Notes under the pieces: generated by a model
Databases searched by the model: none
What the model saw: the letters and a program-made list of their open reading frames with translations, nothing else
What the model was told of the DNA's origin: nothing
Part shown: piece by piece, positions 8,391 to 16,953 of the stretch
Layout: each line of letters opens with the position of its first letter
Numbering within the stretch: the stretch's first letter is position 1
Source of the DNA: Opitutia bacterium
GTDB taxonomy: Bacteria > Verrucomicrobiota > Verrucomicrobiia > Opitutales > Opitutaceae
DNA: 64,000 nucleotides
Direction: 5' to 3'
Assembly: GCA_016217545.1 (NCBI GenBank)
Contig: JACRHT010000012.1
Span: forward strand, 806,001 to 870,000
Made by a program: the position numbers and the translations under genes

Positions 8391-9761
8391 TCAGGCAGCC
8401 GGCCGCAAAGTGCCGTTGGCGGCGTGCCGCCGTTGATAGAGTTCCGGTCTTGAAGCGAATCCCAGCGAGTCGTCGCCGCGCAGGTGCAGGCGTAGCAATT
8501 CGCATCGTTGGCCACCATGCAGGCCCCGAAGAAGTTCGGCCACGACGAGTGCGGCAGCGGTGACTCCAACAAAGGATGCGGAAATCGGCTTCCGTGCCAA
8601 CGTTTCGAGAACGACGCCACATTCACCTTCCTCGAGTTCGGCTCCGAACAGGGCGGGATCGAAGTCACTGGCTTCGGGCCGCGCGGTTTCCGGCCAAAGA
8701 TCCCGGGGGTGCTTGCTTGCGTCGGGAAACGTGTGCAGCAGCAGCCGGTCGAACTGGTCGAGCGAAGAGCCGAGGCCGCACTCGACCACAAGATCGAAGC
8801 CGGCAGCCTCCAGGTCACGGCGGCCGGTGGCCGAATCAAAACCGCACAAAGCGATGCGAGGCTCGTCGTCGCTCACGCGGGTGTTGGCGTCGAACGCTCG
8901 CTCGATCAGCTTGGTGCGGAAGCCGCGAGCCTCCGCCCAAGCGGCGCACGTGCGGGTCTTGAGCGCCGTCACTACGGCTGGTTCGCACAGGAGCCCCGCG
9001 CTCCAGTTGCCGGACGTGATGACGTCATAGTCGTGGAGGAAAAGCAGCGCTTGGGACTGGGCGGGATACGGTAGCAAACCGAGGGTCCACAAATAGGCTT
9101 GGCCGAGATGCCCGAGACCCAGCAGCCAAACTTTTTCCGGCAGACGAGTCAGCGCTGGACCAGCGGCACGCGAGTCCAGCCAAGATTGCGCGGGCGACCA
9201 TAGAGAGAGGCCGAAGGGGCGGTCACACACTCCCAAAGCGAGGCCCGCAACATCGAGAAAACAACGAGCGACCGTGATGCCGGCGGCGAGCACACCGCCA
9301 AGAGCGAAGCCTTCACCGGGCGCAAAGGAGGTGGCCAACCCGGCGGGGACAAATCCACCGCGCCAGCCATCAGCCAGCAGAACCAAGTCGTCTTCTCGGG
9401 ACGTGAGCGCCTCCCCGAACCACACGGTCTTGTTGGCGTCCGGTCTTTCGGTCACCACGCTTGCCCCCAAGGCGTGGGCGACGCACGAAAGAGGCTGCCC
9501 CTGCCAGCCGGGCAGGATGCAAGTGATGCCTTCAGGAACTTGGGCGGTGACGCCGCCCAAGAACGCACGTTTGCCCGCGTTTACCGCGGTGAGCAAAGCA
9601 GCCTGATACTCGGCGCGTCGTGCCGCCGCCGGCGGGCAGATCAGGTGGAAACGTAGCTCCTCCAAGAGCGAAAGCGCCTTCGCATAGTCAACGCGATGGC
9701 GCTGCATGCCCGCCTTGGCGAGGCGGTTGAGATTGTCCACGGTCGGTAAGGAAGTTTTCAC
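8391..9761 (-). CDS. ThiF/E1-like activating enzyme of a ubiquitin-like conjugation operon
   Basis: The protein has 456 residues. The C-terminal half is a ThiF/E1 Rossmann domain: a glycine-rich loop (VWLLGLGHLGQAYL), the acidic strand and turn LFLHDYDVITSGNWSAGLL (equivalent of the D-x-D..SN motif of E1 enzymes), then IALCGFDSATGRRDLEAAGFDLVVECGLG, whose Cys is a candidate thiol site. E1 enzymes adenylate the C-terminal glycine of a ubiquitin-like protein. The N-terminal 180 residues are not recognised. Its start overlaps the JAB gene by 4 bp (ATGA). The presence of Ubl, E2 and JAB partners supports a Bil-like system over thiamine or molybdopterin synthesis. Confidence 0.85.
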   Translation of the reverse strand: MKTSLPTVDNLNRLAKAGMQRHRVDYAKALSLLEELRFHLICPPAAARRAEYQAALLTAVNAGKRAFLGGVTAQVPEGITCILPGWQGQPLSCVAHALGASVVTERPDANKTVWFGEALTSREDDLVLLADGWRGGFVPAGLATSFAPGEGFALGGVLAAGITVARCFLDVAGLALGVCDRPFGLSLWSPAQSWLDSRAAGPALTRLPEKVWLLGLGHLGQAYLWTLGLLPYPAQSQALLFLHDYDVITSGNWSAGLLCEPAVVTALKTRTCAAWAEARGFRTKLIERAFDANTRVSDDEPRIALCGFDSATGRRDLEAAGFDLVVECGLGSSLDQFDRLLLHTFPDASKHPRDLWPETARPEASDFDPALFGAELEEGECGVVLETLARKPISASFVGVTAAALVVAELLRGLHGGQRCELLRLHLRGDDSLGFASRPELYQRRHAANGTLRPAA

Positions 9762-10228
9762 AGGAGAGAGAGGTGAAAGGCTGGGTTCCGATCAGTGCAG
9801 GCCTGCCAGCGGTGATTGCCGCGATAACGGTAGATGCCGACGCCGCGGAGAGAGAAGGTGTTGAATCGCGCAAAGTGGGGCACGATGAGGGCCAGATGGC
9901 CGGGAGTGCCGACCATCGGATGCGTTTCATCCGCGTGGCTCTGCCCCGTCCAGTCTCCGGGGTGGGTGTGCACGTCGGTGACCACGCGGAGCTGGCGGGA
10001 CTCACACAGTTGCCACAGGCGAGTGTAGCCGGAGCCTTGAAATACGATGATGCCGGTGTCCAGCGCGTGGGGATCGAGATCATCGTAGCAGACGTGCGCG
10101 GCGATCCGCAGGCTGTCGGGCGGAGCCAACAGGAACGCGCCGCTTTCCCGCTCGCCCGCCCCACGGGCCCGGAGGTCGCGGACGAGTGCGCACCAACGCC
10201 AATACGAGATGGAAACCGGTTCACTCAT
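9758..10228 (-). CDS. JAB/JAMM-type metalloprotease (deubiquitinase-like)
   Basis: The start is the ATG at 10228 (MSEPVSISYWRW), which overlaps the E2-like gene by 8 bp. The 156-residue protein holds the complete JAMM zinc set: an early Glu (GERESGAFLLA) and VHTHPGDWTGQSHADE, that is H-x-H-P, then S-x-x-D. JAMM peptidases cleave or mature ubiquitin-like tails. In this operon it would process or remove the Ubl encoded two genes upstream. The length is that of a bare catalytic domain. Confidence 0.9.
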   Translation of the reverse strand: MSEPVSISYWRWCALVRDLRARGAGERESGAFLLAPPDSLRIAAHVCYDDLDPHALDTGIIVFQGSGYTRLWQLCESRQLRVVTDVHTHPGDWTGQSHADETHPMVGTPGHLALIVPHFARFNTFSLRGVGIYRYRGNHRWQACTDRNPAFHLSLL

Positions 10229-10697
10229 CGGCGGCAGGGTTGAGGGTGCGGAAAACAAAGGTGAGGTAAGCCGTGATCGTGTGCTTCGGTGTCCACCACC
10301 ATTGGGCGAAAGTCTGCTTCCATCCGTCATGCCCACTCATCGCCGTGCGGTCGCAGGGCATGTAGAGTGCGGTGGTATTCCAGTTCGGATTGAACACGGC
10401 GTTTACATGCGCCGAACCACGCGGCCACCGCTCTTTTGGCAGCGGAGCGTTGGCAACGGTATCCCAAGGTTGGGCGGTCGGAGCCTTTGCTGGGTAGTCG
10501 TCGAGGTTGAAACGCAGCGCGACACGGCCTTCGGCGGTGAAGCGGGGGTCGCTGCGAACCCAGATGCGGCAATGCGGCCATCGTCCGAAATCCTCGTCAG
10601 GCAGCAGCCCCCAACGGCCGGCATCGGTTCCCGCGACAAAGGGGGCCTCTTCCAGGTGCGACTGGAAGAGGCTGAGGTCTGGAGCGACGGCGTTCAT
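10221..10697 (-). CDS. E2-like (UBC-fold) conjugating enzyme
   Basis: The start at 10697 overlaps the Ubl stop by 4 bp (ATGA). The protein has 158 residues. Visible E2-like features are the strand and Pro turn (VALRFNLDDYPAKAPTAQPWD), a following ALYMPCDRTA whose Cys is the likely thioester residue, and a C-terminal W-rich helix (WWWTPKHTITAYLTFVFRTL). This order agrees with prokaryotic E2-like proteins found beside E1 and JAB genes. The assignment rests on context and motif order, since similarity to eukaryotic E2 is weak. Confidence 0.75.
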   Translation of the reverse strand: MNAVAPDLSLFQSHLEEAPFVAGTDAGRWGLLPDEDFGRWPHCRIWVRSDPRFTAEGRVALRFNLDDYPAKAPTAQPWDTVANAPLPKERWPRGSAHVNAVFNPNWNTTALYMPCDRTAMSGHDGWKQTFAQWWWTPKHTITAYLTFVFRTLNPAADE

Positions 10698-11185
10698 CCC
10701 TGGACCTGGCAGATGTCGGCGAGATAGGCAGTGACCTCGCACTTCGGGAAGCGAGCGTAGCTGCCGATCGCCGCCTCCTCGCTCATCGACTGCCCGGAGG
10801 CGTCACCGAGGCGCAGTTCCTTGTTCTCGGCATCGGCACCGGTGAGACCAAACTCCTTCAGCGCCCACTTCAGGACCCGTCGGACACCCACGCTGGGGGC
10901 GAAGGCCTTCGTGGCACGCTTGAGGTTGAACACCACCGTGACCTCGATCTTCCGGCAGCGGTGGCAGTGGATCCGGAGGCGCTCCTTGGCCGGCTCTTTG
11001 AACCGCTCCGGCGTGAGGGGCTCGTCCTCGTCCGCCGCGAAGAGGAGGACTTCCTCAACCTTTGCGTCGGCGGAGATGATGCCGGCCTGCTGAGCGGCGA
11101 CGAGCAATTCGGCCGGCGTCGCCTTGGCCGGCACTGAAACAGGAGTGGGGTTACCCTCTCCGCTGATGTGGATGTCTCTATTCAT
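10694..11185 (-). CDS. Two-domain ubiquitin-like protein with a C-terminal glycine
   Basis: I chose the ATG at 11185 (MNRDIHISGEGNPTPVSVPA). The 163-residue protein shows two consecutive beta-grasp-like units, about 1-78 and 79-163 (IEVTVVFNLKRATKAFAP...ELRLGDASGQSMSEEAAIGSYARFPKCEVTAYLADICQVQG). It ends in Gly with no extra residues, as needed for direct adenylation by E1. A CHRC motif (IHCHRCRK) lies at the domain junction. It is the first gene of the operon Ubl-E2-JAB-E1, so it is the presumed modifier. The layout resembles the ISG15-like Ubl of Bil antiphage systems. Confidence 0.8.
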   Translation of the reverse strand: MNRDIHISGEGNPTPVSVPAKATPAELLVAAQQAGIISADAKVEEVLLFAADEDEPLTPERFKEPAKERLRIHCHRCRKIEVTVVFNLKRATKAFAPSVGVRRVLKWALKEFGLTGADAENKELRLGDASGQSMSEEAAIGSYARFPKCEVTAYLADICQVQG

Positions 11186-11238
11186 GTTCTTACGAGTTGC
11201 AGAAGTCCGTTCTGGGCTTCCTGGCACTCACGAGTATG

Positions 11239-11349
11239 AGCGCTGCTCACTAAATCAAGCACAATCGCTTGAGAAAGTGAGCACTGCTAAGCAACCGATA
11301 AAAATACCACGCGCCGCTTGAACAAGCCGCGAATAACTGATAGGTTATT
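11239..11349. promoter_or_regulatory. Palindromic operator region between the Ubl operon and the XRE gene
   Basis: The 198-bp divergent gap holds nested inverted repeats: TCAAGC (255-260) with GCTTGA (267-272), flanked by the imperfect arms AGCGCTGCTCACT and AGTGAGCACTGCT, and a second palindrome AATAAC (332-337) with GTTATT (344-349). (Short numbers are offsets from 11000.) These are natural binding sites for the adjacent XRE repressor, which would then control both directions. Confidence 0.6.
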
Positions 11350-11383
11350 GATACGGCAATTTTTCCCTCCTACCCGCTCTCCC

Positions 11384-11785
11384 ATGGACACCACCGCGCA
11401 ATCACTCGGCTCCGGCCTTAAATCAGCCCGAGAGGCACGTAACCTCTCGTTACGGCAAGTCGAAGAGGTGACAGGCATTTCGAACGCTTACCTAAGTCAG
11501 TTGGAAAACGACAAAGTGAAGAAGCCTTCGCCCCATTTCCTCCACAAGCTAGCCGCGCTCTACGACGTGCCCTACGAGCTGTTGATGGAGTATGCTGGCT
11601 ACATCAAACGTGCAGCAGAGGCCGCCACTGAGCCGCGCACCTTGGCCGCCGCGGCGTTTCGCAGCCAAGCGCAGCTCTCTCAAGCCGGCGCGGCCCTTTA
11701 CAGCCAAGCGCAGCTCACGGATGAGGAAGCCGCGCAACTGCTCGATTACCTCGGCTACCTGCGTTCGAAACAAAAAACTAAATGA
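11384..11785 (+). CDS. XRE-family transcriptional regulator
   Basis: The start ATG at 11384 gives 133 residues. Residues 8-60 form a classic HTH_3 domain (LGSGLKSAREARNLSLRQVEEVTGISNAYLSQLENDKVKKP). The tail holds a twice-repeated S-Q-A-Q-L segment and an LTDEEAAQLLDYLGYLR helix, as in regulators paired with ImmA/IrrE peptidases. Its stop overlaps the next start by 4 bp (ATGA). It probably represses itself and the divergent Ubl operon through the palindromes at 11239-11349. Confidence 0.9.
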   Translation: MDTTAQSLGSGLKSAREARNLSLRQVEEVTGISNAYLSQLENDKVKKPSPHFLHKLAALYDVPYELLMEYAGYIKRAAEAATEPRTLAAAAFRSQAQLSQAGAALYSQAQLTDEEAAQLLDYLGYLRSKQKTK

Positions 11786-12675
11786 GAGCGCCCGCTTTGG
11801 AGTCGGCCGCAGAGGTCGAACATATCGTTCGGAACCTGCTGCGGGAGTCCAAGGCATGGGGCAAATTTCCGACGCCGGTCGACGACATCGCTGCTTACAG
11901 CAAGCTGGCGATCGACCGAGGCGTTGATCTGCGGACGATCGATCCGGGGTTTCTACCCCGACAACTTGAACATCTGTCGAGCGCGCTGCGGAAGATTCTC
12001 GGCGTGATTGATCGTCGGCAGCGAAAAATTTATCTCGACCATTCGATGTCGTCGTCACGAAAGGCCTTCGTGAAACTGCACGAGATTGGCCACGATGTCC
12101 TGCCTTGGCAGGCGATCAACCTCAGCTACAGCGACGACGAGAAAACCATTAGCCACGAGGCGCCGGAACTTTTCGAACGCGAGGCGAGCTTCTTCGCCTC
12201 CGCAGCCCTGTTCCAACTGGAGCGCTTCGACGAGGCCCTGAAAAAACTCCCATTGTCGTTCAGCTCCGTCCGTGTGCTCGCGGAGCAGTTCGGTGGGTCC
12301 GTGCATGCCACCGCGCGCCGCTATGTCGAACGGTGCCCGAAGCGCTGCGCCCTCCTCGTCTTCAATCCCCCGGCGACTCGAACCAAGACCTGTCCGATGC
12401 CGGTCCGCAACTGCTTCGAGTCTCCACCCTTCACCGACGATTTCGGTCGGCTCGGTGTGCCCGATGTGTGCGACTCTCAGCATCCTTTCGTGCAGGATAT
12501 CCTGCGCGGTCGTCGCCTTCACGAAGAGGGCACGGTGACGCTGCCGACGGCTCGCGTGCCGAGCCTCCAGCTGAACTACCACTTCTTCAACAATACCTAC
12601 AACAGCTTCGTCTTCATGCTGCCACCCGGTGAGGCAATGAAATCGCGCATCACCATCGTGAATCGCGTGAACTAG
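11782..12675 (+). CDS. ImmA/IrrE-type zinc metallopeptidase
   Basis: This 297-residue protein has HEIGH at residues 100-104 and a downstream EREASFFASAAL helix supplying the third zinc ligand, the standard ImmA/IrrE (M78) arrangement. Residues beyond about 190 form an extra domain with four Cys in RCPKRC...TCPMPVRNC. Such peptidases cleave a partner XRE repressor on a stress or phage signal, and the translationally coupled XRE gene is the obvious target. Cleavage would derepress the Ubl operon; this is an inference from context. Confidence 0.9.
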   Translation: MRAPALESAAEVEHIVRNLLRESKAWGKFPTPVDDIAAYSKLAIDRGVDLRTIDPGFLPRQLEHLSSALRKILGVIDRRQRKIYLDHSMSSSRKAFVKLHEIGHDVLPWQAINLSYSDDEKTISHEAPELFEREASFFASAALFQLERFDEALKKLPLSFSSVRVLAEQFGGSVHATARRYVERCPKRCALLVFNPPATRTKTCPMPVRNCFESPPFTDDFGRLGVPDVCDSQHPFVQDILRGRRLHEEGTVTLPTARVPSLQLNYHFFNNTYNSFVFMLPPGEAMKSRITIVNRVN

Positions 12676-13670
12676 GCCCCGCTCTGGGTCTGGATGCGCA
12701 CCGTCGGCCGCAGAGTAAGATTCTGCGTGTGAAAACGGGTGTGAAGAATCCGCGCCATTTCGTCGTAAACCGGCGCGCGCTGGGCGGGATCCCCGATAGT
12801 CAGGATCAGAGCAAAAGGTTGCGGCGCAGTCATCGCGATATTGACGTCGTGACGGCAGAGCAACCGGACCTTGAGGCGCCAGCGTTTCCCCTTCACGCCG
12901 GTTGGCAACAGCCGGTAGTAGGTCCGCACCGGCGCCCATTTCCGCAGGTGCTTCACCTGATAGGATTCGTAGAGTTCGCTGGACCGGGAGTGTTCAACAG
13001 GCACCTGACCTTTGAAGTTCTCTTCGCCGTCGCCATCCACAAACACGCCGAAGGAAGCGTCGATGTGGGTCTCGCAGTATTCCGCACCGAAGTCGCCGTT
13101 GCGCATCGGCGGAAACGCGAGCGTCATGGCAATCTCGCCCCGATACCGGCCGTTCGTAGAAAGCGAAGGGGGATACGGAAAATCGTCCCACTCCAAGAAA
13201 TAACCGGGCCGCAAGTGCTCCTCGAACACCAGTGTCATGGCGGAGGGCGTGCATTCAAGGGCGGCCCGCACTCCGAGCGGCGTGCCGAACCCAAAATAGT
13301 GATCCTCGCCGTCCGGGACGCGCTGGCGCGTGCGCAGGTCTCGTGCGCAATGGGTCAGGACCGCGCGAGCGACGGTCACCGACGGCGCCGGGGTGATCGA
13401 GTGAAAAATATGGGCGAGTTGCCGCGAAACCAACGGGGTCGCGAAACTGGTTCCAAGACTGTCGATCAAACGGGGCTGCACATCCAACGAGGTCACGCCA
13501 TGGACGGGACTGCCTGCATGCCCGATATTGCCGCCGAGGTGAACGAGGTCGGGCTTGATCACATAATTAGGGCCGGGGCCATTACGGGAAAATGGTGACG
13601 GCTCACCGCGCTTAGATCCGTGCGGGGCGAGGTCCATCTGCGCCACCGAGCCTACAACGATGCCGAGCAC
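12672..13670 (-). pseudogene. 5'-truncated subtilisin-like serine protease (S8) with C-terminal domain
   Basis: The open frame begins at GTG 13670, inside a subtilase domain: GIVVGSVAQMD and PSPFSRNGPG are the region after the oxyanion Asn, and GTSFATPLVS holds the catalytic Ser. The Asp and His regions are missing. Upstream, the same frame stops at 13779-13781, and another frame reads QDQRVVVACSA, which looks like the strand just before the oxyanion hole, so a frameshift plus deletion is likely. Residues 110-332 form an unrecognised C-terminal domain. The stop overlaps the IrrE stop tail to tail. It could instead be a non-catalytic relic still expressed. Confidence 0.6.
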
Positions 13671-13711
13671 GCTACCACCACCCGCTGGTCCTGCTACAGC
13701 TCGTAGCCGAA

Positions 13712-14269
13712 GTGAGCTTTCCCCGACCCGACGATGTCGACCCCGCAGATCCGGAGATGTTCGATATCGGCGAATGCCTCAAAATTGTCGGCAAGGCGCA
13801 TAAGGAGAACCGATCTGATCTAGATGGCCTTCGGCGCTGGTGCCAACGTGCATTGGGCTACTATGAACAAGTGGATACACCAAATGGGTTTCACCTTACG
13901 ATGCACGCTGAGTGTTTGATTCTGTTGGAGGACTTTAGCGGCGCCCATGCGATTCTGGCTCGGGTCGACGACGCGGAACGCGAGGCGCACTGGTGGCATC
14001 GACAGGCGCAGGCCTTGCGGGGGTTGCATTTGCTCGACCAAGCGGAAGCCGCGATCGATCGCGCGCTGAGCCTGCGCACATTGGCACATTTCCGAGCGGC
14101 GTTTCTCTTCGCCAAGGGCGAAATTCTCGCTGACCGGCGCGACATGCGATGTCTCGCAGTAATCGCTGAGGCACGCGCGCTGGCCACCGGACCTAAGTTC
14201 CCGGTCCAGCTGGACGAGACGCTTGCGCGGTTCCGTGCTTTATTCCCGGATCTGAGTTCACCGGCTTAG
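13712..14269 (+). CDS. TPR-like protein of unknown function
   Basis: This 185-residue, mostly helical protein has spaced A, L and Y residues (GLRRWCQRALGYYEQVD, FSGAHAILARVDDAEREAHWWHRQAQALRGLHLLDQAEAAIDRALSL) fitting three to four tetratricopeptide-like repeats. GTG at 13712 is the likely start. It is divergent from the broken subtilase, and its 5' end lies where the missing subtilase N-terminus would have been. It may serve as an adaptor within the island; no enzymatic motif is seen. Confidence 0.6.
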   Translation: MSFPRPDDVDPADPEMFDIGECLKIVGKAHKENRSDLDGLRRWCQRALGYYEQVDTPNGFHLTMHAECLILLEDFSGAHAILARVDDAEREAHWWHRQAQALRGLHLLDQAEAAIDRALSLRTLAHFRAAFLFAKGEILADRRDMRCLAVIAEARALATGPKFPVQLDETLARFRALFPDLSSPA

Positions 14270-14749
14270 CCTGTGAGAGAGCGCGCGGATGCATCCACTG
14301 AACGCGAGCAATTTCGCCACACTGCCCCTAGCGCTTCACGTCGTCCTCACCATAGCTTCGGCGGTCTCTGGACTTCAGGTTAGGCGCGGCGTGCGGAGGC
14401 ACCACTACCATTCCAAAAAACCGAGCTGTCTTGCGCGACGACGTCGTGCTCGCCTGCCCCAAAGCCGCAGTATCCGATTCGGCGAAGGCATCAAAGTTGA
14501 CGTGGCCGCCCCTGGGCGGACGGCTTTGTCGAGCCGTGTGGCAGATCAACTGGCAAGAAAAGGAATATAGGCGGATCAATCTGGCATGAGCTTCTCGCAC
14601 GATTGCATATGTCCGCTAGCCTCTGGCCGTTCATTCTGGCACGAGGCATTCTGGCCTTCTGGCAAAAACACGGCAAGCGGAAGGCCGACGACATCGCCGT
14701 GCGAGGTCGCCAACCCGCGGCGTGCCGCGGTATTGCACTCATACGTCAC
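14270..14749. other. 480-bp gap without a supported gene
   Basis: Short frames exist here (for example 14289-14570) but they lack family features, ribosome sites and consistent codon use. No tRNA, strong hairpin or repeat was recognised. Confidence 0.5.
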
Positions 14750-15472
14750 ATGAAATCTTCGATCAATCGAGCGGATGCGCTCCCTGTTATAGGGCAGAAG
14801 GTGAGCTTCGGGCGCTTGCTTCGGCAACGTCTTCTCTGGCGTTGGGCGCTGGTCTTGGGCGCGGCATTCGTTGTGCTCGCGGGTGTTTTCGTCTTCGCTT
14901 ACCTGCGTAACGCGGAGCGGTTTTGGCGATGGGAGGGCGTCGCGAGCTCCGCCTCGCTCGCCCTTTGGGTGGGCCTGCTTCCGCCTATCGTTTACGCCTA
15001 CGTTTTCGCGCACGAGTTCGGGCATCTGCTCCCGTTCCTCCCGCGGGCAGCGTGGAACCGGCTGCGCCGGGCGCCTGATGCACACCCGCGTCCGTCCTTT
15101 CTGCTCATCGGGAGGGACGATCGCTATCCGAATTACGCGCATTTGTTTTCGATTCTGGGGACTGAGGTGAGGCTCGGCGTGGGCTTGATGGGGTGGGCTG
15201 ACGAGCCTGACATGCGAGCCGAGTCGGAGTTTTTCGTGCGGTTTATGGCTGGGATGGGGCACTTCTTCCCCTGTGCCGTTGCCGGCGTTCTGTTCGTCGG
15301 CACGCACGGGTGGGCGCAGTCGACCGGCTGGGTGGACCTTTTCGTGAGGTGGGGCGTCTTGCTCTTCCCGTTCTTGGTTCTGCTCCTAGACCTGCTGCTC
15401 AGTTGGGGCGAGCGCCGGACGGACTTCCGCATTGTCGTTTTTGGTAAGCGGGAAATGTATCCCGAGGGCTAA
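14750..15472 (+). CDS. Integral membrane protein with an HEFGH zinc motif (putative M50-like peptidase)
   Basis: The start ATG at 14750 (MKSSINRADALPVIGQKVSFG) gives 240 residues. There are about five hydrophobic segments (residues 30-52, 65-95, 150-170, 180-200 and nearby). HEFGH at residues 88-92 sits inside a membrane segment, as in site-2-type (M50) proteases and some YgjP/M48-like proteins. The usual downstream N/DG or LDG motif is not clear, so activity is uncertain. It is isolated, 480 bp after the TPR gene. Confidence 0.55.
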   Translation: MKSSINRADALPVIGQKVSFGRLLRQRLLWRWALVLGAAFVVLAGVFVFAYLRNAERFWRWEGVASSASLALWVGLLPPIVYAYVFAHEFGHLLPFLPRAAWNRLRRAPDAHPRPSFLLIGRDDRYPNYAHLFSILGTEVRLGVGLMGWADEPDMRAESEFFVRFMAGMGHFFPCAVAGVLFVGTHGWAQSTGWVDLFVRWGVLLFPFLVLLLDLLLSWGERRTDFRIVVFGKREMYPEG

Positions 15473-15865
15473 GCCAGGCTCCCGGGCGGCCGTAGGCGCC
15501 GGAAGCTCTGGGGTAGCGAGCACCATCGTGGCGAAAACCGGCCGAGATAGTGTGCAAAAGAAGAATCGTTGGTGAAATACGATTCTAGAATGAGACTGCG
15601 ACTAATTCTGCCAGTTTACATGGCGGAGGCACAGAATCAGCCAGGTTCCTAGGCCGGAAAAAATGCATTCGGTGAAATGATCGCCCATTTTCGGCCAGCA
15701 ACATTGGCAAAACGACGGCACAAATCACGCCGTTCGCCATCGGCAGCGAGTCGCGGGCTTTTCGTTTTTGGGCATCCCGTTTCGCCTGCATTTTGGGGCG
15801 CGCCCTATCGGAGAGGTCGCGCCTTCGGGGCAATTGGAAAGAGGCAACCACCTAGAAGTTCACCA
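15473..15865. other. AT-richer intergenic segment with an inverted repeat
   Basis: No gene is supported. AGAATCGT (15562-15569) and its exact complement ACGATTCT (15579-15586) flank 9 bases. Base composition is visibly less GC-rich than in neighbouring genes, which suggests the edge of transferred DNA. Confidence 0.5.
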
Positions 15866-16771
15866 CTAGATCGCGAAGGCGCGGGTGAGGAGGTTGCGCA
15901 CTTCGCTCGCTTGTCCGCGCAGCCGCAGCACGCGCGGATGCCACGCCAGCGCCATCGCGCGGTCCAGCCGCCGCAAGGCAGGCGCATCGATCACGCGCAC
16001 CTCCGCGGCCGGCAACTCGTGCAGTGCGATCGCAGGCAGCACCGCCCCATGCCCTTTGCCCCGCACGGCGGCGAGGCTCTGAGGGAAGGACTGGCAGGTG
16101 AGACGCGGACGAAGCTCGCCGCCGGCTTCGGACGCGATTTCGCGCAGGCGCTGCGAAAACTGACCGTCGCCGGTCTGCGTCACCAAAGGCACCGAGGTCA
16201 GGGCTTGGCGGAACGAGGCGCGGGGCGCGGGCACGAGGGCTCGCGGCACCACCAGTCGATACGTCAGCGTGCCCAGCGGGGCACTCTCCAGATCGGCGGT
16301 GACGGCATCTGCACGCACCAAACCGAAATCGAGGCGCCCATCCGAGAGCTGGGCAATGATGTCGTGGGTCCGTAGGTTGAAGGTCGAAAAACGCACGCGC
16401 AATTTGGCAACGCGCTCTCTCGGAAGCCGCGGGATCACCAGCCACTGCAAGAGGCTGTCTCCGGCCGCGAGTCGGTAATCGGCCTCTTGCTGTAGGCACT
16501 CGCGGCGCAGGTCGTGCAGCGACTGAAAGTGCGCCCGCGTGATTCCTGCCAGCCGCTCGCCCTCGGGCGAGAGCTTCAGCTCCTTGCCCCGGCGCTGCGT
16601 GAGCGAGACGTTGAAGAACTCGGCGAGTTCGCGCAGCTGGCGGCTGTATTGACTCTGACGCACGGGGTCACCGGGCGCGGCTTGGGCGATGCTGCCGGCC
16701 TCCTGCACCTCGAGGAGCGCGCGCAGCCGATCGAACGAGAGGCCGCGGTTGGCAAAAAGATCCTCAAACAT
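15866..16771 (-). CDS. LysR-family transcriptional regulator
   Basis: This 301-residue protein begins with a LysR-type wHTH (LSFDRLRALLEVQEAGSIAQAAPGDPVRQSQYSRQLRELAEFFNVSL), then two substrate-binding half-domains (LPRERVAKLRVRFSTFNLRTHDIIAQLSDGRLDFGLVRADA). Its target is not evident: no divergently oriented gene starts nearby other than a 53-codon frame and the tRNA array. It lies at the left border of the RNA island and may belong to the core genome. Confidence 0.88.
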   Translation of the reverse strand: MFEDLFANRGLSFDRLRALLEVQEAGSIAQAAPGDPVRQSQYSRQLRELAEFFNVSLTQRRGKELKLSPEGERLAGITRAHFQSLHDLRRECLQQEADYRLAAGDSLLQWLVIPRLPRERVAKLRVRFSTFNLRTHDIIAQLSDGRLDFGLVRADAVTADLESAPLGTLTYRLVVPRALVPAPRASFRQALTSVPLVTQTGDGQFSQRLREIASEAGGELRPRLTCQSFPQSLAAVRGKGHGAVLPAIALHELPAAEVRVIDAPALRRLDRAMALAWHPRVLRLRGQASEVRNLLTRAFAI

Positions 16772-16953
16772 GATTATTAAGTCAGGTATCCTGAGGACGC
16801 TGCTGTGGCAAGGCTCGGCGCGGTCAGGTAAGATGCCGTCACGTTCGATCTGCGGTGCAGGGCGAGATTAGGGAAAATGAAACCACCCCCTTGATTTCGC
16901 ACCGGCTGCGGTCGTTGTAACCTAGTAGAACCAACTCTCGTCACTCACCCGCC

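Noticed and set aside
8391-9761. ThiF/MoeB in thiamine or molybdopterin synthesis
   Set aside because: No thiS, thiG or moa genes are present; the neighbours are a Ubl with terminal Gly, an E2-like protein and a JAMM peptidase.
15585-15851. 88-codon minus-strand frame
   Set aside because: No recognisable domain or ribosome site; it lies in the AT-richer gap.
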